Below are positions 62,119 through 64,000 of a stretch of DNA of 64,000 nt, piece by piece (position 1 is the stretch's first letter; every line of letters begins with the position of its first letter). Location: NCBI RefSeq assembly GCF_019219075.1, contig NZ_JAHUWJ010000005.1, forward strand, positions 248,001-312,000, written 5' to 3'. The translations under genes were made by a program, and so were the position numbers. A model generated the notes under the pieces. The model saw only the letters and a program-made list of their open reading frames with translations, had not been told where the DNA came from and did not search any database. The DNA is from Chitinophaga sp. sic0106. Lineage in GTDB: Bacteria > Bacteroidota > Bacteroidia > Chitinophagales > Chitinophagaceae.

Positions 62119-63519
62119 CTATTTGTATCGGATAATTTTAAATGTGCTGAGGTCTGGTGTGATGAAGCAGTCCTGTGGTACAGCATCAAATATTTTTACC
62201 CCTGTAATGAACATGGTGGTTCTGCTCAGCTGTTCAGCTGATTTGACGTAGGAAGTATATTTTGCTTCTATTGCCTGGACCTTCGCCATTCCGCCTTGTA
62301 TATAGTCAAATAAGTCCTTCGGTTCTGCCGGGTTCTCTGTGGAGATTATCAAAGGGGCTCTGTGATCAGTGATATTGAGGTTGGCCGAAATGGTCTTCTT
62401 CAGGCTATTGTGAATGGTGAGTCCTGGGCTGTTTTTGTCCGGTGTGGCTTTGGTTTTGAGTACTTTGACACCCCTATAGGTATAAAAAATATTGCCCGGT
62501 GGATTATTGTAGGTGGCTAGTACACGTGAAAAAGTGATGTCTTCATTGGAGCCGATGAAATACGGGCTGAAACTCAGGTTATCCGGAATTTTATTGAAAT
62601 TCCATAACACGGCCTGTTGTAGAAATCTCAAGGGGTCCATTGCCTGCAGGTTAATTGCTTCCTCTATTGCAAACCTGCCTTTGTAGGGCTTTCCATTGTA
62701 AATTCTATCACTGAAAGCTTCATCTGGTAGCATGGTATTTTCGACAAAAAATCCCACGCCGTAATATTGGTCGTTGGTGGCAGTCTCAATTTGATTAAAA
62801 CCGGGAAAGGCATCTATATGACAAACATTATCATCTAGCATCCAGATTTTTTTACACGCCAGTCCGCTATTTTTATTTTGATAATTGATATCTTTAAAAA
62901 ATTGGAAAACAACATACCTGCTCATGCCAAAGCCAAGGCACAAATCAATATTAGCGTTGTTGCCATTGAAGGATCTATAGGTGTTCCATCCGATAATTGT
63001 GATGCCCAACCCATCCAGTGTTGTTTTGTAATGTTCATATTCTGACTGGTGTACAAAAAGATAAAAGTTTCTTTCGTCCTTTTTATATCGTTGAGGAAAG
63101 TAGAAGGGTACAGGTCCGTACTTGAATACCTGTGGGTCTTGTACTGTGTTGGTGTAATTGGTGGCTACCTTTATTGCATTTTGCCCGTTGGTGATAGTTG
63201 CTTTGATCCAGTCTGCACGTCCGGAGGATACAATTACAATGGGTGGCAACTTTGTTTTTTGTTCATTGGCAATGATTTCGTCATCTGTTATTCCCCGGAA
63301 ATAGATGGCTGTTAAACTAACTTTTTGTTCTTGTAGTACCTTTATGCGCTTCTGGAAAAGTGCCTGGATAGCCGGTATGTTGTTGATTTCAATAGGTGGG
63401 GGTGGTACATTTGGCCCTGCCATTGGTGCGATAGATGTTAAGGGCATGTATTTATTTCTTATCACTTCGCCACCTACCATGTATGTCGGATTGAATTTAG
63501 CTTTTACATCAGGATTCAT
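62119..63519 (-). CDS. Glycosyltransferase-like protein, first gene of the operon (466 aa)
   Basis: The central part (about residues 95-300) has the order of a GT-A-like glycosyltransferase: PIVIVSSGRADWIKATI, YLFVHQSEYEHYKTTLDG, LGFGMSRYVVFQFF, then KIWMLDDNVCHIDAF, where the DDN triplet stands at the place of a DxD metal site. The pattern is close to the TET/GREB1-associated glycosyltransferase type. It may modify a sugar onto another product of the operon, or onto DNA or protein, but the acceptor is unknown. It is the first gene of the operon. The C-terminal 150 residues are unassigned. Confidence 0.6.
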   Translation of the reverse strand: MNPDVKAKFNPTYMVGGEVIRNKYMPLTSIAPMAGPNVPPPPIEINNIPAIQALFQKRIKVLQEQKVSLTAIYFRGITDDEIIANEQKTKLPPIVIVSSGRADWIKATITNGQNAIKVATNYTNTVQDPQVFKYGPVPFYFPQRYKKDERNFYLFVHQSEYEHYKTTLDGLGITIIGWNTYRSFNGNNANIDLCLGFGMSRYVVFQFFKDINYQNKNSGLACKKIWMLDDNVCHIDAFPGFNQIETATNDQYYGVGFFVENTMLPDEAFSDRIYNGKPYKGRFAIEEAINLQAMDPLRFLQQAVLWNFNKIPDNLSFSPYFIGSNEDITFSRVLATYNNPPGNIFYTYRGVKVLKTKATPDKNSPGLTIHNSLKKTISANLNITDHRAPLIISTENPAEPKDLFDYIQGGMAKVQAIEAKYTSYVKSAEQLSRTTMFITGVKIFDAVPQDCFITPDLSTFKIIRYK

Positions 63520-63861
63520 AGTGATTAGTATTTATATCGGAGCAGGATAATTTGTTTGAGGGTGAAATATGTATCATAAGAGATCCGTTCCACTCGCGCA
63601 GGAATAGCACAAATAGATATAATAAGGTGCAAGGCTAGCAATCCTTGGATGAGGGATCTATTATTAGTTTTTTAGGATACGATATGTTTAATTATTGATG
63701 GTTAGAGGTACTTATAACAGACTTAAAATTTCAAGTTCGTAGTAGAACAATGGTTTTATTAAATGGTTCAATCTGTAGAAATTTTTTTTTGTATAGAGAG
63801 ATGTAGGTCAGTCCGATGCCTGGCTGTAACTAACTTTTAGGTAGCGATTAAATATATAAAG
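63520..63861. other. Upstream region of the eight-gene operon
   Basis: No gene is seen. The region should hold the operon promoter on the minus strand, but I did not find a clear TAnnTTTG/TTTG pair. The sequence is AT-rich. It ends at a terminator that isolates the operon from the gene to the right. Confidence 0.5.
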
Positions 63862-63905
63862 AAAGAGGCCGGCCCTGCAATGCAGGATGCCGGCCTCTTT
63901 TTGTA
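63862..63905 (-). terminator. Rho-independent terminator of the right-edge gene
   Basis: aaagaggccggc (63862-63873) pairs perfectly with gccggcctcttt (63889-63900), with inner pairing cctgca/tgcagg. T-runs on both sides make it usable in both directions; the gene that ends at 63915 needs it on the minus strand. Confidence 0.85.
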
Positions 63906-63914
63906 ATCTGGCTA

Positions 63915-64000
63915 TTAGAAGCCTGGCCCGATTGTAAAACCTTTTACACTTGTAGCAAGCATGGCTCCTGCGGTAGCAGCGCCAGTAGTAAGATTGATGG
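63915..64000 (-). CDS. C-terminal end of a gene running off the window
   Basis: The minus-strand frame is open from the window edge to a TAA at 63915, giving a 27-residue C-terminus (INLTTGAATAGAMLATSVKG, then FTIGPGF) rich in glycine, alanine and threonine. It sits directly before a strong terminator, which supports it as a real gene end. Too short for a family call. Confidence 0.55.
   Translation of the reverse strand, partial: INLTTGAATAGAMLATSVKGFTIGPGF

Overview
The window reads as chromosome of a Bacteroidota bacterium, most likely a Chitinophaga-like member of the Chitinophagaceae. The reasons are the TAnnTTTG promoter elements in front of both tRNA genes, a secreted GH20 hexosaminidase with a C-terminal PA14-like domain, a DUF4965-type glutaminase-family protein, DUF6266, and Bacteroidota-type mobilisation and integrase genes. 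This is inference from family content; no rRNA or other taxonomic marker is present.

Layout. (1) 1-12009: the right part of a mobile element (left end outside the window). It carries a DUF3560-like protein, small unknown genes, a toprim primase, a MobC/relaxase pair, a PAPS-reductase-like ATP pyrophosphatase, a VirD4/TraG-type coupling protein, a RecA-like ATPase and, at its right end, a large serine recombinase whose reading frame runs into a tRNA-Lys gene. (2) 12010-22359: about 10 kb of chromosomal DNA bounded by two inverted, apparently identical tRNA-Lys(TTT) genes. It encodes a metallo-beta-lactamase-fold hydrolase, the GH20 enzyme, a B-family (ba3-like) cytochrome oxidase operon with SCO and cytochrome c, a probable structured RNA, a lipoprotein and the glutaminase-family protein. 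(3) 22344-46328: a complete integrated island of about 24 kb in the second tRNA-Lys, bounded by a perfect 17-bp direct repeat. It has a tyrosine integrase, a replication module (HTH protein, initiator-like protein with an internal iteron array, DnaC-like ATPase) and defence cargo: a PD-(D/E)XK nuclease, a Druantia type II-like locus (C5 methyltransferase, Vsr, Cas4-like nuclease, 2034-aa DUF1998 helicase, 963-aa partner), a PIN module, a SymE toxin with a divergent XRE regulator, and an unnamed zinc-finger/HEPN-like gene pair next to attR. (4) 46339-64000: chromosomal DNA with a compact 17-kb minus-strand operon of eight genes: a glycosyltransferase-like protein, a 1431-aa DUF6603-type protein, 759-aa and 1263-aa proteins, and four tandem paralogues of 371-465 aa. 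None has an obvious signal peptide.

How it works together. Both tRNA-Lys genes have been used as landing sites, so the 10-kb chromosomal piece sits between two elements. The island appears built to integrate, probably replicate after excision, and protect its host or itself. The two best candidates for undescribed biology are the eight-gene operon at 46489-63519 and the zinc-finger/HEPN-like pair at 44390-46032.
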